Shown here in pieces: positions 48,579 to 57,921 of a DNA stretch of 64,000 bases. How positions within the stretch are numbered: the stretch's first letter is position 1; the number at the start of each line of letters is the position of its first letter. Both the position numbers and the translations under genes were made by a program. The stretch is from BD2-11 sp965115885 (GTDB lineage: Bacteria; Gemmatimonadota; Gemmatimonadetes; Longimicrobiales; Gaopeijiaceae): assembly GCA_965115885.1 (NCBI GenBank), contig OZ220479.1:2914001-2978000 (forward strand). Reading direction: 5' to 3'. Under the pieces are notes generated by a model. The model was not told the origin of the DNA. It saw only the letters and a program-made list of their open reading frames with translations, and did no database searches.

Positions 48579-48991
48579 GTCCGGTGCTTCCTTTGGCTTG
48601 TCCTGCGAACGAATCCGCGACGGTCGACGGTTGCTCTTGCGTCAGGGAGCCCGGCGCCAGCCGCCACGCTGTGGCGGAGCGCCCCCCCGCTATCGTTTCA
48701 CGACCCCCGGCCCACGGGGAACGTTGATCCGGCGATCGCCTCCTTGCGAACGCCTCGAAACCTCTCCATGGCTCGCCGTCAATTTCGGTTGGCCACGTTA
48801 ACGCGAAACCGGCGTCTGCGGCAAGCGCGCTTCGCGGCGCACGGATGGATCTGCTCCCCGACCGGCGCCGGGACGCTCCGATACGGGTGCAAGACCGAAA
48901 CCGAGAGCGGAACGGGATCCGGTGGATGCGGAATTCCGGACCGTCTCGACACCTTTGCTCCAGCGCATCGGCGACGCGGGGCTCGCACCGC
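48579..48991. other. Gap upstream of module copy 1
   Basis: This 413-bp gap separates the plug-only protein gene from the DUF1592 gene. No gene was recognised. It probably holds the promoter of module copy 1 and the end of the SusC/SusD transcript; no clear hexamers or T-tract terminators were seen. Confidence 0.5.
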
Positions 48992-49714
48992 TCAGCCGCC
49001 GGACCTCACCGTCTCGACGAGGATGACGCCGTTGGCCGCGTCGGGGTAGAGCGAAGCGGCGGAAGGGCCGCGCAGTACGCGGATGCGGCGCACTTCGGTG
49101 GCGAAGAGATCCTGCAGGTACTCGACGTCGGCTCTCGCTCCGTCCACGTAGATCGAAGGCATGTTGCTCCGCGCGACGGAGGCGTTGCCGCGAATGCGGA
49201 TTTCGCTCCGCCTTTCGGAGCCGGTCGCGTCCACGCGTACGGTCAGGGAAGGGACGCGGGCGGTGAGCAGTTCGAGTGCGCTGCGCGCCGAATCCGACTC
49301 GTCGGGGACGATCTCGGTGTAACTTCCGCCATCCTTCTCTTCGGTTGCGGTTCGGTCCGCGACCACGCGCAACTCGTCCAGTAGGAAGGACATGGGGGAA
49401 AGCGGGAATTCGACGAAGGTCACGTCGCGGGAACGGACCTCCACTTCGCCCACGACCGCGACGTAGCCGAGCGTCTCCACCCGGACGGAGACGTTTCCGG
49501 TCGGAACGCCGCGCAGGGAGAAGTGGCCGTCCCCGTTGGTGGCGTCTGAGAGCTCGTGGCCGACCACCGCGACGGTGGCGCCCACGATGGGCTCCAAGGT
49601 GATGCCGTCGACCACTTGGCCTACGATGGAGCCGCCATCCTGGGCATGAGCGGGCAACGAGGTCGTAGCCAGCGGCGCGACGAGGGCGAGAAACCTAAAG
49701 AATGGGCGATGCAC
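48992..49714 (-). CDS. Exported CarboxypepD_reg plus TonB-plug protein without barrel
   Basis: This 240-residue protein carries the N-terminal part of a SusC-like receptor only. The GTG at 49714 is chosen because GGAGGTG lies six bases before it and a signal peptide ending LPAHAQDGG follows at once. A carboxypeptidase-regulatory-like domain (about 28-110) has VVDGITLEPIVGATVAVVG and VSVRVETLGYVAVVGEVEV. The plug-like domain (about 150-240) has EIRIRGNASVARSNMPSIYV, DG, then VRRIRVLRGPSAASLYPDAA and GVILVETV. It ends at a normal stop with no barrel and no remnant of one downstream, so it looks like a real short form rather than a truncation. Confidence 0.82.
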   Translation of the reverse strand: MHRPFFRFLALVAPLATTSLPAHAQDGGSIVGQVVDGITLEPIVGATVAVVGHELSDATNGDGHFSLRGVPTGNVSVRVETLGYVAVVGEVEVRSRDVTFVEFPLSPMSFLLDELRVVADRTATEEKDGGSYTEIVPDESDSARSALELLTARVPSLTVRVDATGSERRSEIRIRGNASVARSNMPSIYVDGARADVEYLQDLFATEVRRIRVLRGPSAASLYPDAANGVILVETVRSGG

Positions 49715-49856
49715 CGGGGCACCTCCTGCGTACACTGCTTCGAGTACCCGATGCTTACCCTGCTCCGGCGGCGGCAGTTCCCAAGCCGATCCGCACGCGG
49801 TTCCGCGAGAACGCATGGCGAAGCGCGCACCACTCCGGTGTGGTCCGGTCGGCTCC

Positions 49857-50318
49857 TCACGGCACGTTCACCACGACCAGCGCCTTCCACGAAGGGGTCC
49901 TCTGGGACTCGACGACCACATCCAGATGTTCGTCGTGCGGAACGGTCCCGCACGGAAACGGGGAGCCCGCGACCCGCTCGATCATCCTGTAGGCGCCCGT
50001 GTCGTCTTCGCGAATGTAGCACCCGACCCAGAGCAACGAGGCCCTGCTCTCGTCCCCCGCTTCCGGGGGCAGATGGCCGAGCGCGAATCCCGCACGCGTG
50101 AGCCGTCCTTGGAACCCGATGGCGATCGCGTGTTCCAAGGGCCCCTCGAACCCTTCGGGCGGAACGACCTCGCGAAGGACGCCGGGGATGTCCGTCGGTT
50201 CGACGGAACGGGTGGTGGCGCTCTCTTCACACGCGAGAACCGCAAGCAATCCCGTCCCGAGCCAACGCGCCCGTGGTTTCTTCCTAGCGGTCGGCGGGCT
50301 CGTCGGATATCGGTGCAC
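49857..50318 (-). CDS. Small lipoprotein in SusC/SusD operon
   Basis: This is a lipoprotein of 153 residues with no recognised family. A GTG start at 50318 is supported by an AGGGAAGG ribosome-binding site; the frame is open further upstream but without a signal. The signal ends in LAVLAC, giving a lipidated cysteine at residue 30. The mature domain contains three further cysteines, with VGCYIREDDTGAYRMIERVA and SPFPCGTVPHDEHLDVVVES, suggesting a compact beta-sandwich. It follows the SusD-like gene by 88 bases, so it may be an accessory surface lipoprotein of the same uptake system. Confidence 0.65.
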   Translation of the reverse strand: MHRYPTSPPTARKKPRARWLGTGLLAVLACEESATTRSVEPTDIPGVLREVVPPEGFEGPLEHAIAIGFQGRLTRAGFALGHLPPEAGDESRASLLWVGCYIREDDTGAYRMIERVAGSPFPCGTVPHDEHLDVVVESQRTPSWKALVVVNVP

Positions 50319-50406
50319 GGCCCTTCCCTCAAAAAGCTCGCGGGGGGACCGAACCCGGCCCCCCCGCGAAGTCAACGCTGCGATCCCGCCGCACAGGTAC
50401 CGACCG

Positions 50407-52083
50407 CTACATGCCACCCATGCGCATGTCGATCATCGAAGGGTTCACCGGCTGGTATCCCGGCGACTCGACCCAGTCCTCGTAGGTTTCCTCGATGTTG
50501 TGGTTCGAGTCGTTCTCCGCTTTCGGCAACGGGAAGCACATCATGAGAGGATCTTCCGGCACGTCGTAGCGTCTGGCCAGCGGCGTCGGAATGAACTCGA
50601 GGTGATTGTACTTGCCCGGGGTAGCTTCCCCTCCAGGCCCCGAAGAGGGCGCGATGGGCTCGGGGTTCGCGCGCCAGCGCCAACGGTCGCCGAAGCGACG
50701 TCCCTCCATCGTGAACTCGATGTAGCGCTCGAACTTGAGAGCCGTCCACGCCTCCTCGACGTTGGTCGCAACGACCGGCTCCATCATGCGGTCGCCCATC
50801 ATCATGTTGCCCTGAGTGAAATCCTGGAGTTCGTAGCTGAACTGGTCGAAATAGCCGCTCAGATCGGAATTGGCGTCCCAGTCCTTCTGCTCGTCCGGGT
50901 GCAAACTCAGGTCGAACTTGTTCCGGTCGGTCATGTCGATCGGGTAGACCGCCGTGGCCGTGCGCACGTGGTTGATGTGCGTCATGGCTGCTTGCCAGTT
51001 CCCGTTGCGGAGTTCCACTTCCGCCTTGATCAGCTCCGCCTCGCGTCCGTCCACGAGGCCGATCTGCAACTCCCGTTGCTGGGCGCGATCAGGTTCGAAG
51101 AAGAGAAATTCCCGCTCCGGGACTCTGGGCGCGATGGCTTTCAGCGGATAGAACATGGGGACGAGCGATACCCAGGTCGGACGCGCCGGATGGGTCTGCG
51201 CACGCACGGCGGCCGACTTGCCCTGCGGGACCTCGCGGGAGCCGTTGTCGTATCCGAACGCGACCCGCGAGTCGCCCGTCAACAGGAAGTGCTCCGCCGC
51301 CGGGGTGCCCCAGTAGGACAGCGACTGAAAGCCCAGGCTCGCGACGTGTCCGTACAAATTGTAGTACTCGAGGCCGAAGCCCGAATAGGTGGTCTCGAAC
51401 ATGAAATCGAACGGGACCTGCCCGGCGTCGGCTCCGGCCCCGGCGTAGTCGCCCTTGAAGAGCTTGGCCGCGGCCCTAGCGCCGGTGGCCGCGGTGACCA
51501 AGTCCGCCAGTCCGGCGCTCGTCCCCACCGTGATCGCGTTGTCGAAAGCTTCGATGGCGTGATCGAAATAGGCGAGCTTGGGTTCGGGCGCGCCGCCGTC
51601 GAAAACGGCGGTGCAGGCGTTCTCGCCCAGGTAGCGGCTGGCGAGACCGCTCCAGAAGTAGGCCTGCGCGAGCGGCGGATAGGAACTCAGGTCGCTGATG
51701 CCGCTGTCCTCGCGCGTAAAGCGGCGGACGGCTTCTTCCCCGACCCAGCGGGCCCGTTGCAGATCGCCCCAGTCGCCGCGTCCGTCGTAGAGGTCGGTAA
51801 GCTCCGCGACCTCCTCATCGGGACGGACGCCGGCCGAACCGGTGTGTCCGCTCGCCATGACGTCGTGCACGATGGCGCCGCCCAGAAGCGCGTATTGTCC
51901 GATTCCCTCCTGAACGCCCCGGATCGCGCCGTTCACGATCCCCTGATACGCTCCCTCCAAGTTGAGGGTCGCGTCTTGGACGGGACCGGGGTTGGTGACC
52001 GCCAGATCGCAGGCGGAGAAACCCGCGACCGCGGCGACGATGCCGACGGACGCGACCTTCTGCGTAAGTCTTCTGAAAATCAT
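50407..52083 (-). CDS. SusD/RagB-like lipoprotein
   Basis: This outer-membrane nutrient-binding lipoprotein of 558 residues pairs with the SusC-like transporter encoded next to it. An AAGGAG site eight bases before the ATG at 52083 fixes the start. The signal ends in GFSAC (Cys25), followed by DLAVTNPGPVQDA, a usual SusD opening. The TPR-like helical body contains AYQGIVNGAIRGVQEGIGQY and ELIKAEVELRNGNWQAAMTH. Near the C-terminus, FERYIEFTMEGRRFGDRWRW is the hallmark of the SusD/RagB family. The substrate may be a glycan or peptide; no degradative enzyme gene is adjacent to decide. Confidence 0.92.
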   Translation of the reverse strand: MIFRRLTQKVASVGIVAAVAGFSACDLAVTNPGPVQDATLNLEGAYQGIVNGAIRGVQEGIGQYALLGGAIVHDVMASGHTGSAGVRPDEEVAELTDLYDGRGDWGDLQRARWVGEEAVRRFTREDSGISDLSSYPPLAQAYFWSGLASRYLGENACTAVFDGGAPEPKLAYFDHAIEAFDNAITVGTSAGLADLVTAATGARAAAKLFKGDYAGAGADAGQVPFDFMFETTYSGFGLEYYNLYGHVASLGFQSLSYWGTPAAEHFLLTGDSRVAFGYDNGSREVPQGKSAAVRAQTHPARPTWVSLVPMFYPLKAIAPRVPEREFLFFEPDRAQQRELQIGLVDGREAELIKAEVELRNGNWQAAMTHINHVRTATAVYPIDMTDRNKFDLSLHPDEQKDWDANSDLSGYFDQFSYELQDFTQGNMMMGDRMMEPVVATNVEEAWTALKFERYIEFTMEGRRFGDRWRWRANPEPIAPSSGPGGEATPGKYNHLEFIPTPLARRYDVPEDPLMMCFPLPKAENDSNHNIEETYEDWVESPGYQPVNPSMIDMRMGGM

Positions 52084-52207
52084 TTCTTTTTTCTCCTTAT
52101 GACCTTCCGGTATTTCGCATCTTCCGAACTGTTCGGTGACATCCCCGGAGTTCGGTCTCCCCCCGCCCTTTCGAGCCGGGGAGGAGACCGAAAACCGGCG
52201 CGGACGA

Positions 52208-55200
52208 TCAGAAGATCGCACGCAACGAAACCGTGAAGTAGGAAGCCGGCGGCAACGTTTCGTCGATGCCCTTCACCAAGTCGTGGCGGAACTCGCCCGA
52301 CGCAGTGGTGTTGATCGAGTTCTCGTTCTGCTCCGGATGGCCCGTGATCAGGTTCTCGTGGGTCCAGAAGGCCACGTTGCGGCCGGAGATGGTCAGGTCG
52401 GCCCTGCTGGCCCATCCGGTCAGGCTGGGAAGCAGGTTGGAAATCGGGATGGTCAGCGTGACGTCGCGGAGTTCCGCGTAGTCGGACTCGGAGTTGGCGT
52501 ATTCGTACCGCTTCATTCCGAAGCACTGGGCGACCTCCCACGCGTACATGTCCGCCGGACGGGCGCCGGGCCATGTGGGTCCGGGATTCGATCCGAGCTC
52601 GCCTTGGGTCCAGTTGGGGTCCACCTTGCGGTAGGCGTCGTAGCACTTGGGATGCGCGATGGTGCGTCCGGTCGCGCCGGCCTCGAAGTAGTTGGAGATC
52701 CAGCCGCCGTGGATGTACTCGCCGCGTGCGGAGAGAGTGAGCCCGCCGGGCAGGTCGAAGGACGTGCTCCCCGTCCACATGTAGGGCGGGTTGGCGGGAC
52801 CGTAGATGTCGCGCCCGTCGGAGAAGACGGGATCGGCCAGATCGTTCGGGTTCTGGACCTTTTGGGCGTAGATCACGGGCACCGGCTCGCCCTCGATCAC
52901 CCAACCGTACTCGCCGACGCTGAATTGGGCCGCGCCTCCGAGGTCGATCGTTTTGCTGAAGTTGGTGGCCAATCCGAGGCCGAGGTCCCAACGGAACGAA
53001 CGCGTGTCCAGCACCGTCGTGTTGGTCATGATCTCGTAGCCCTTGTTCTCCAGCTGGCCCACGTTGGTGAGCTGGGAGGACCAGTTCCCCTCGCTGTCGG
53101 GCGAGCTGAGATCAAAAAGAGCGTCCGAGGTGTTCTGGTTGTAGTAGGTGAGTTCGGCGCTGAAGCGGCCGTTCAACCAAGCGCCGTCCATCCCGACCTC
53201 CCACTCGGTGGTGCGTTCGGGGCCCAGCGCGTCGTTGCCCGGGCGGGACGGGTGATAGGCCTGCTGGCCGGAGGTGCCGTACCCGATCGCGGACCAAGTG
53301 CGCACCTTGTCGAAGGCGCCGGGGGCGCGCCCCGCCAGGCCGTAAGCGCCCCGGAGCTTCACTTGGCCGAAGCCTTCGGGCCAGAAGCTCTCGTCGGAGA
53401 TCACGTAGGAGCCGCTGACCTTCGGGTAGACGTCGAAGCGGAAGTCGTCGCCGATGAGCGCGAAACCGATCTCCTCGCCGAAGGCGCTGTTGCCGTCCAC
53501 GCGGGCGCCGACGGTCAGGAAGTACTTGTCGTCGATCCCGAACTGGTTCTGGGCGAAGAATCCGCCGTTGACGATGCGCAACCGGTTCTGGTTGACGCTC
53601 TGGCGCGTGGCGCCGGTGCTCAGCGTGAATTCGCCCGGACCCGGGTAGTGGCGCACCACGGTCTCGGTGTTCTCGATCTCGTTCTCGACGCCCTGGGCGC
53701 CGAAAGAGAGGGTGTTGCGGACGTTGTCCGCCAAGTCGAACCCCCAGGTGCCGATGTAGTCGAAGCTCACGACCGTGTTCTGAGACATGCCGCGCCGCTG
53801 CTCTCCGCCCTGGATGTAGTCGGAGAAGTCGCTCATGATGCCGATGGGGCAGAGCCAGCAGTGCTGCTGATCGTTGAAGTGGTCGTCCTGGGAGAAGTCG
53901 TACCCCAGCGTCAGCCTGTGCGTGAAGTCGGAGCCCGGGGTGTAGTTGACCGTCAGGCCGGTGACCGCGCGCGTGATCTGGTTCTTGTAGTCCTCGGTGA
54001 GCAGGAGGCGAAGCGTTTCCTGGTCGCGGCGGCCGGCCATGTAGTTCTTTGGGCCGCGGATGGCGGACATCATGATCGACGTCACGGAGTTGCCCATCTG
54101 AGCTTGCTGCAGGTTGGTGCGCGCCAGCGTGTTGTTGAACTGGATGAGCACGTCCTCGTGGGGCCGGAAGGTGGTGTTGGCCCGCAGATTCAGCTTGTTC
54201 TCGGCATCGGTCTCCACCGCGCCGAGGTTGTCGTTCCAAGCGGCGGACACGAAGTAGCCGATGTCGCCCGTGCCCCCCCGGACCTGCATGGAGTAGCGCT
54301 GCCGGTGCCCGTTCCGGAAGACTTGGTCCAGCCACAGATAGGGCACCTCGTCCGTTCCGAAGGGACGGAAGTAGGAGAAGCCCTGCTGCACCTCCGCGGT
54401 CCATTGCGGCGCGCCCTGGCCTCCTTGCTTGGTGAAGATCTGGATCACGCCGGCCGCCGCCTCGGTTCCGTACAGGGTGGTGGCCGCGGGCCCCTTGATG
54501 ACCTCAATGCGGTCGATGTCGTCGGGGTTGATGTCGTTGAGCGGGCTGTAGGGATCCTCGGCCCCGTTCTGGCTCGAGCTCGGCTCGCTCTTGGCGCGCA
54601 TCCCGTCGATGTAGATGAGGGGCTGGTTGCTGAGCGCGACGCTGACGTTGCCGCGCAGGCGGATGTCCGCGCCGGAGCCGGAGTTCCCGGAACCGAACTG
54701 GACGCGCGCGCCCGCGACGCGGGCTTGCAGGAGCTGGCCGACGTCGTTCACGGGCTCGGCGACCTCGGCGATGTTGACCTGTTCGATGGCGTTGCCGACC
54801 TCACGGCGGCGAGCCTGGCCCGCAGTCCCGGTGACGACGATCTCGTCGAAGTCGATGACCTCTTCGTTCAGCGCGAAGTCCACGGTGGTCGCCTGATCGT
54901 CGGCGACGGAGACCTCCTGCGACGCGGCGGTGTAGCCGATCAACTCGACGCGCAGGGTGTGGGCGCCCGCCGGAACGTTGATGATCAGGTAGCGGCCGGA
55001 GGCGTTGGTGAGCGCGCCCAAGCCGGTGCCGTCGATGAACACCTGGGCCGCGGACAAGGGACGGCCGGATCCGGCGTCGGTCACCTGCCCGACCAGCGAG
55101 CCCACGATGGGGACCGCATTCGGGGCGCGGATTCCCAAGGCGTCGCCAAGGGATCTGGCGGCCCTGTCCACCGCTTGGGCGTCCGCATCGCCGCTCACGG

Positions 55201-55276
55201 GCGCTTGCGCTTCCGCGACCGACCACGACGCGGGCCCCAGCAACAGGGCAAGGGTCAGTAGCCTGATGACTCGCAT
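52208..55276 (-). CDS. SusC/RagA family TonB-linked outer-membrane transporter
   Basis: This TonB-dependent transporter of 1022 residues imports a ligand captured by its SusD partner. The start at 55276 is fixed by an AAGGAG site six bases upstream. A signal peptide ends near AEAQAP. A carboxypeptidase-regulatory-like domain (about 65-145) has GQVTDAGSGRPLSAAQVFID, and the TonB-box-like EEVIDFDEIVVTGTAG follows. The plug includes DIRLRGNVSVALSNQPLIYI, DG, and DDIDRIEVIKGPAATTLYGT. The barrel ends in ASYFTVSLRAIF, typical of SusC. It is followed 124 bases later by the SusD-like gene. This pair lies between the two copies of the DUF1592 module. Confidence 0.94.
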   Translation of the reverse strand: MRVIRLLTLALLLGPASWSVAEAQAPVSGDADAQAVDRAARSLGDALGIRAPNAVPIVGSLVGQVTDAGSGRPLSAAQVFIDGTGLGALTNASGRYLIINVPAGAHTLRVELIGYTAASQEVSVADDQATTVDFALNEEVIDFDEIVVTGTAGQARRREVGNAIEQVNIAEVAEPVNDVGQLLQARVAGARVQFGSGNSGSGADIRLRGNVSVALSNQPLIYIDGMRAKSEPSSSQNGAEDPYSPLNDINPDDIDRIEVIKGPAATTLYGTEAAAGVIQIFTKQGGQGAPQWTAEVQQGFSYFRPFGTDEVPYLWLDQVFRNGHRQRYSMQVRGGTGDIGYFVSAAWNDNLGAVETDAENKLNLRANTTFRPHEDVLIQFNNTLARTNLQQAQMGNSVTSIMMSAIRGPKNYMAGRRDQETLRLLLTEDYKNQITRAVTGLTVNYTPGSDFTHRLTLGYDFSQDDHFNDQQHCWLCPIGIMSDFSDYIQGGEQRRGMSQNTVVSFDYIGTWGFDLADNVRNTLSFGAQGVENEIENTETVVRHYPGPGEFTLSTGATRQSVNQNRLRIVNGGFFAQNQFGIDDKYFLTVGARVDGNSAFGEEIGFALIGDDFRFDVYPKVSGSYVISDESFWPEGFGQVKLRGAYGLAGRAPGAFDKVRTWSAIGYGTSGQQAYHPSRPGNDALGPERTTEWEVGMDGAWLNGRFSAELTYYNQNTSDALFDLSSPDSEGNWSSQLTNVGQLENKGYEIMTNTTVLDTRSFRWDLGLGLATNFSKTIDLGGAAQFSVGEYGWVIEGEPVPVIYAQKVQNPNDLADPVFSDGRDIYGPANPPYMWTGSTSFDLPGGLTLSARGEYIHGGWISNYFEAGATGRTIAHPKCYDAYRKVDPNWTQGELGSNPGPTWPGARPADMYAWEVAQCFGMKRYEYANSESDYAELRDVTLTIPISNLLPSLTGWASRADLTISGRNVAFWTHENLITGHPEQNENSINTTASGEFRHDLVKGIDETLPPASYFTVSLRAIF

Positions 55277-55358
55277 AACACTCTCCTTCTCGAGGGGTGG
55301 CTTCGGCGCCACCGGTTTGCAATCCCCCTCCCGACCGCCCTGTACGACTCAACGCGCA

Positions 55359-55380
55359 CGGTTGCATCGCCAAGCAACCG
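55359..55380. repeat. Inverted repeat upstream of SusC gene
   Basis: CGGTTGC (55359-55365) and GCAACCG (55374-55380) form a 7-bp perfect stem with an eight-base loop, about 80 bases upstream of the SusC-like start. It could be an operator or a leader hairpin. No sigma or anti-sigma genes, which often control SusC/SusD operons, were seen nearby. Confidence 0.5.
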
Positions 55381-55520
55381 CACGCGATCTCCCTCGACTC
55401 CCGCAAAGGAACCCGGGCACAATGCCCCCCCGGGCGAAGACGCGCAAGGGGCGCGTGACGTCGCGTCCCCCGGAACCCGGGACGGAACCTCCGCCCGCCG
55501 CGGCTCGCCCGTCCCGCGGC

Positions 55521-56033
55521 TCAAGGCACCGGGATCGAAAGAAGACGCAACCCGGTCATGTTCTCGGGGTCCACGTCCGGGTTGTTCTGGGTGCCCGCCG
55601 CGATCACGCCGCCTTGGATCATGAGCACCATGGCGCCCGCGCTCGCGGCGACGGCGACGATCGTGTTGGTGCGGTCGAACCGCCGGACCGCGGCTTCCCG
55701 GATCGAGCCGGTCGCCACTTGGGCGGTCAGCACCGATGCCCCGGCGCCGCGAAGCTGGATGGTGAGGCTCTCCGGGGAGACGCTCGCCACGCGTCCGCTG
55801 ATGCGGTTTCCGGACACGTTCATCGTCTGGACCGCGAACCCCTCGACCGCGGCTTGGTTCATCACGCGGCCGAAGGCGTCCTCGTCGAGCGTCAGACGAG
55901 CCTGCTGGGCGGGGACGACGTCTCCAAGGGGCGTCGCCGAATAGGAGAAGCACCCTCCGAGCGAGACGAGCAGAAACGGCGTGGCGGCGAGATTGCGCCA
56001 CCGGCGCGGAAAACGGGTGGGTGGTCGGGTCAT
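55521..56033 (-). CDS. Lipoprotein of unknown function after module copy 2
   Basis: This is a lipoprotein of 170 residues. A GAAGGA sequence directly precedes the ATG at 56033, and the signal ends in VSLGGC (Cys28). The first part, SATPLGDVVPAQQARLTLDE and NRISGRVASVSPESLTIQLR, resembles a small RNA-binding-like or SH3-like beta fold. A later hydrophobic stretch, TIVAVAASAGAMVLMIQGG, may cross or touch a membrane. It lies 47 bases after the second ankyrin gene and may belong to that transcript, or lead into the SusC operon 244 bases further on. No counterpart is present next to module copy 1. Confidence 0.7.
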   Translation of the reverse strand: MTRPPTRFPRRWRNLAATPFLLVSLGGCFSYSATPLGDVVPAQQARLTLDEDAFGRVMNQAAVEGFAVQTMNVSGNRISGRVASVSPESLTIQLRGAGASVLTAQVATGSIREAAVRRFDRTNTIVAVAASAGAMVLMIQGGVIAAGTQNNPDVDPENMTGLRLLSIPVP

Positions 56034-56080
56034 TCCTTCGCCCCTTGCTTTTCCCGAAGACCTCCGCGGGCTGGCGGGGT

Positions 56081-57838
56081 TCAGCAGGCTACGCAGTTGT
56101 GGTTGTTGCGGGATCCGAGCGATTCGAGCAGTTCGACCGTACCGGGGAAGGGCAGGATGCGCTGCACCGGGCCGTTGGCCATGTCGGCCGTGGTCTGTCC
56201 GCGCCGGCTGACGGCGGCGACGTCGGCGCCTCGGCCGACCAAGTAGAGGATCAGCTCGCTGTCGCCCCGGGCGGCCGCGTGGTGGACGGCGGCGTAACCG
56301 TTGTAGTCCCGGACGTTCACGTCGGCGCCCAGCTCCTCGACCAAGTAGCGTACCGCCGGCACCCATCCGTCCGGAACGTGGCGGTGGACGTTGGCCGCGA
56401 AACCCTCTCCGTAGCCGATGCCCGACGCAGCGTGGATGGGCCACGCCCCCGGCCCGCCGACCGGCACGGGCGGCAACCCGGACGCGTCCGCGCGCACGCC
56501 GCGGCGGGAGCGCCGGGGCGCGTTCGCGGTGGGGACGTGGGGATCCGCCCCGTGCGCGACCAACAACTTCATGGCGTCCAGGTCGAGCGCGAACGCCGCC
56601 CGCCAGAAGGGCGTGGCGCCCATGCGGTCCACCGCCAGGAAACTGCGGCCGAACTCGGTGAACCAGAGAGTCTTGCGAAGCCGCGCGTTGGGATCCGCAC
56701 CGGCCTCGAGAAACGTCTCCATGAGTTGCAGGTAAGTGGTCTCCTGCTGGGCGTAGTCGGTCGGTTGGGGGTGGCGCGACTTGGGGATCCACTGGGTGTT
56801 CAGCACGCCGTAGAGCGGCGTGGCGCCCGCGTCGCTCGCCAGGGCGAAGTCGGCGCCCCGCTCGAACAGGATCCTGGCGAGGTCGAAGTGCCCGTTCAGG
56901 GTGGCCATCAGGAGAGGGCTGGTGCGGTCGCCGGCGCTCACCTGGTCGATGTCCGCGCCCCGGTCGAGGAGGGCTTGGGCGGCGGCGGCGCGCCCGTCGC
57001 GCGCGGCCAGCAACAGCGGAGTCAGCCCGCCGTAGGTACCGACCAAGTCGGCGTGGGAGAGCGGCTGGGGCACCGCCCGGCCGCGGTCGCGCGCCACCGA
57101 CGGCGGCGGCTCGTCGGGGTTGAGGAGCGTGCCCGCCGAAGCGGGCTCGGGTTGCCGGGAGGCGGCGGGGCGCCCGCGGCCGCCCTGGACCGCCTGCAAC
57201 GTCGCCACGCGCTCGTTGCGGCGGCGCTGCGCCTGCCGATCCTCCTCGTCGCGAGCCGCGATGTCGATCACGCGGGCGGCGACGGCGGGATCGGCGCCCC
57301 CGTCGACGAGAGCGTGGATGGCTTCGGCACGGTCGGCCGCCGCTGCGAACATGAGCGGCGTCTGGCCCCACGCGGTCCCGCGCGCGTTCGGGTCGGCGCC
57401 GTGGCCGATCAGCGCCCGTACGGTTTCGCCGTTGCCGGCGGCGGCGGCGAAGTGCAACGCGGTGGCGCCTCCGGTGGTGGTGGCCGCACGCGGGTTCGCT
57501 CCCGCCCGGAGCAACACGCGCACGACCTCCGCGTTCCCGGCCTTGGCGCCCACGTGCAACGGGGTGTAGCCGCCCAGGCGGGTGACCGCTGACGGGTTCG
57601 CCCCGGCGTTGAGCAACACTTCGGCGATGGCCGCGCTGGCGTTCTCCGCCGCCCAGTGCAGGGCGGTCATGCCGTCGCCTTGGGCGCCGTTGACGTCGGC
57701 GCCCCGTTCGATGAGCGAACGCACCGCATCCAAGTCGCCGCGCATGGCGGCGTCGGCGACCGGGGAGTCCGGCGGCGGCGCGGCGGCCAGGACCGCGAAA
57801 GCCAGCAGAGCGGCGCCCGTGCGCGCAAGCAGTGTCAT
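56081..57838 (-). CDS. Exported ankyrin-repeat protein, module copy 2
   Basis: This is a periplasmic ankyrin-repeat protein of 585 residues and a paralogue of the one at 42822-44609. The signal ends around AVLAAAPPPD (about 20). Repeats include DGMTALHWAAENASAAIAEV, YTPLHVGAKAGNAEVVRVLL, ATALHFAAAAGNGETVRALI and YAAVHHAAARGDSELILYLV. The stretches SGLPPVPVGGP and IHAASGIGYGEGFAANVHRH are nearly identical in both copies. The C-terminus ends NNHNCVAC. The acidic linker of copy 1 is replaced by an Arg-rich, Pro-rich segment (about 205-260). It follows the DUF1552 gene by 83 bases. Confidence 0.88.
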   Translation of the reverse strand: MTLLARTGAALLAFAVLAAAPPPDSPVADAAMRGDLDAVRSLIERGADVNGAQGDGMTALHWAAENASAAIAEVLLNAGANPSAVTRLGGYTPLHVGAKAGNAEVVRVLLRAGANPRAATTTGGATALHFAAAAGNGETVRALIGHGADPNARGTAWGQTPLMFAAAADRAEAIHALVDGGADPAVAARVIDIAARDEEDRQAQRRRNERVATLQAVQGGRGRPAASRQPEPASAGTLLNPDEPPPSVARDRGRAVPQPLSHADLVGTYGGLTPLLLAARDGRAAAAQALLDRGADIDQVSAGDRTSPLLMATLNGHFDLARILFERGADFALASDAGATPLYGVLNTQWIPKSRHPQPTDYAQQETTYLQLMETFLEAGADPNARLRKTLWFTEFGRSFLAVDRMGATPFWRAAFALDLDAMKLLVAHGADPHVPTANAPRRSRRGVRADASGLPPVPVGGPGAWPIHAASGIGYGEGFAANVHRHVPDGWVPAVRYLVEELGADVNVRDYNGYAAVHHAAARGDSELILYLVGRGADVAAVSRRGQTTADMANGPVQRILPFPGTVELLESLGSRNNHNCVAC

Positions 57839-57921
57839 CGTCTTCCCTCCATCGGAATGCGTTCGCCTCCGACGCGCCTAGGCGGCCGCTCCCTCGAAAG
57901 GCTCGGCGCGGGCGCGGACAT

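Noticed and set aside
52136..55261. A 1041-codon plus-strand open frame opposite the SusC gene
   Set aside because: It is the complementary shadow of the SusC-like gene; no domain, signal or ribosome-binding site is visible.
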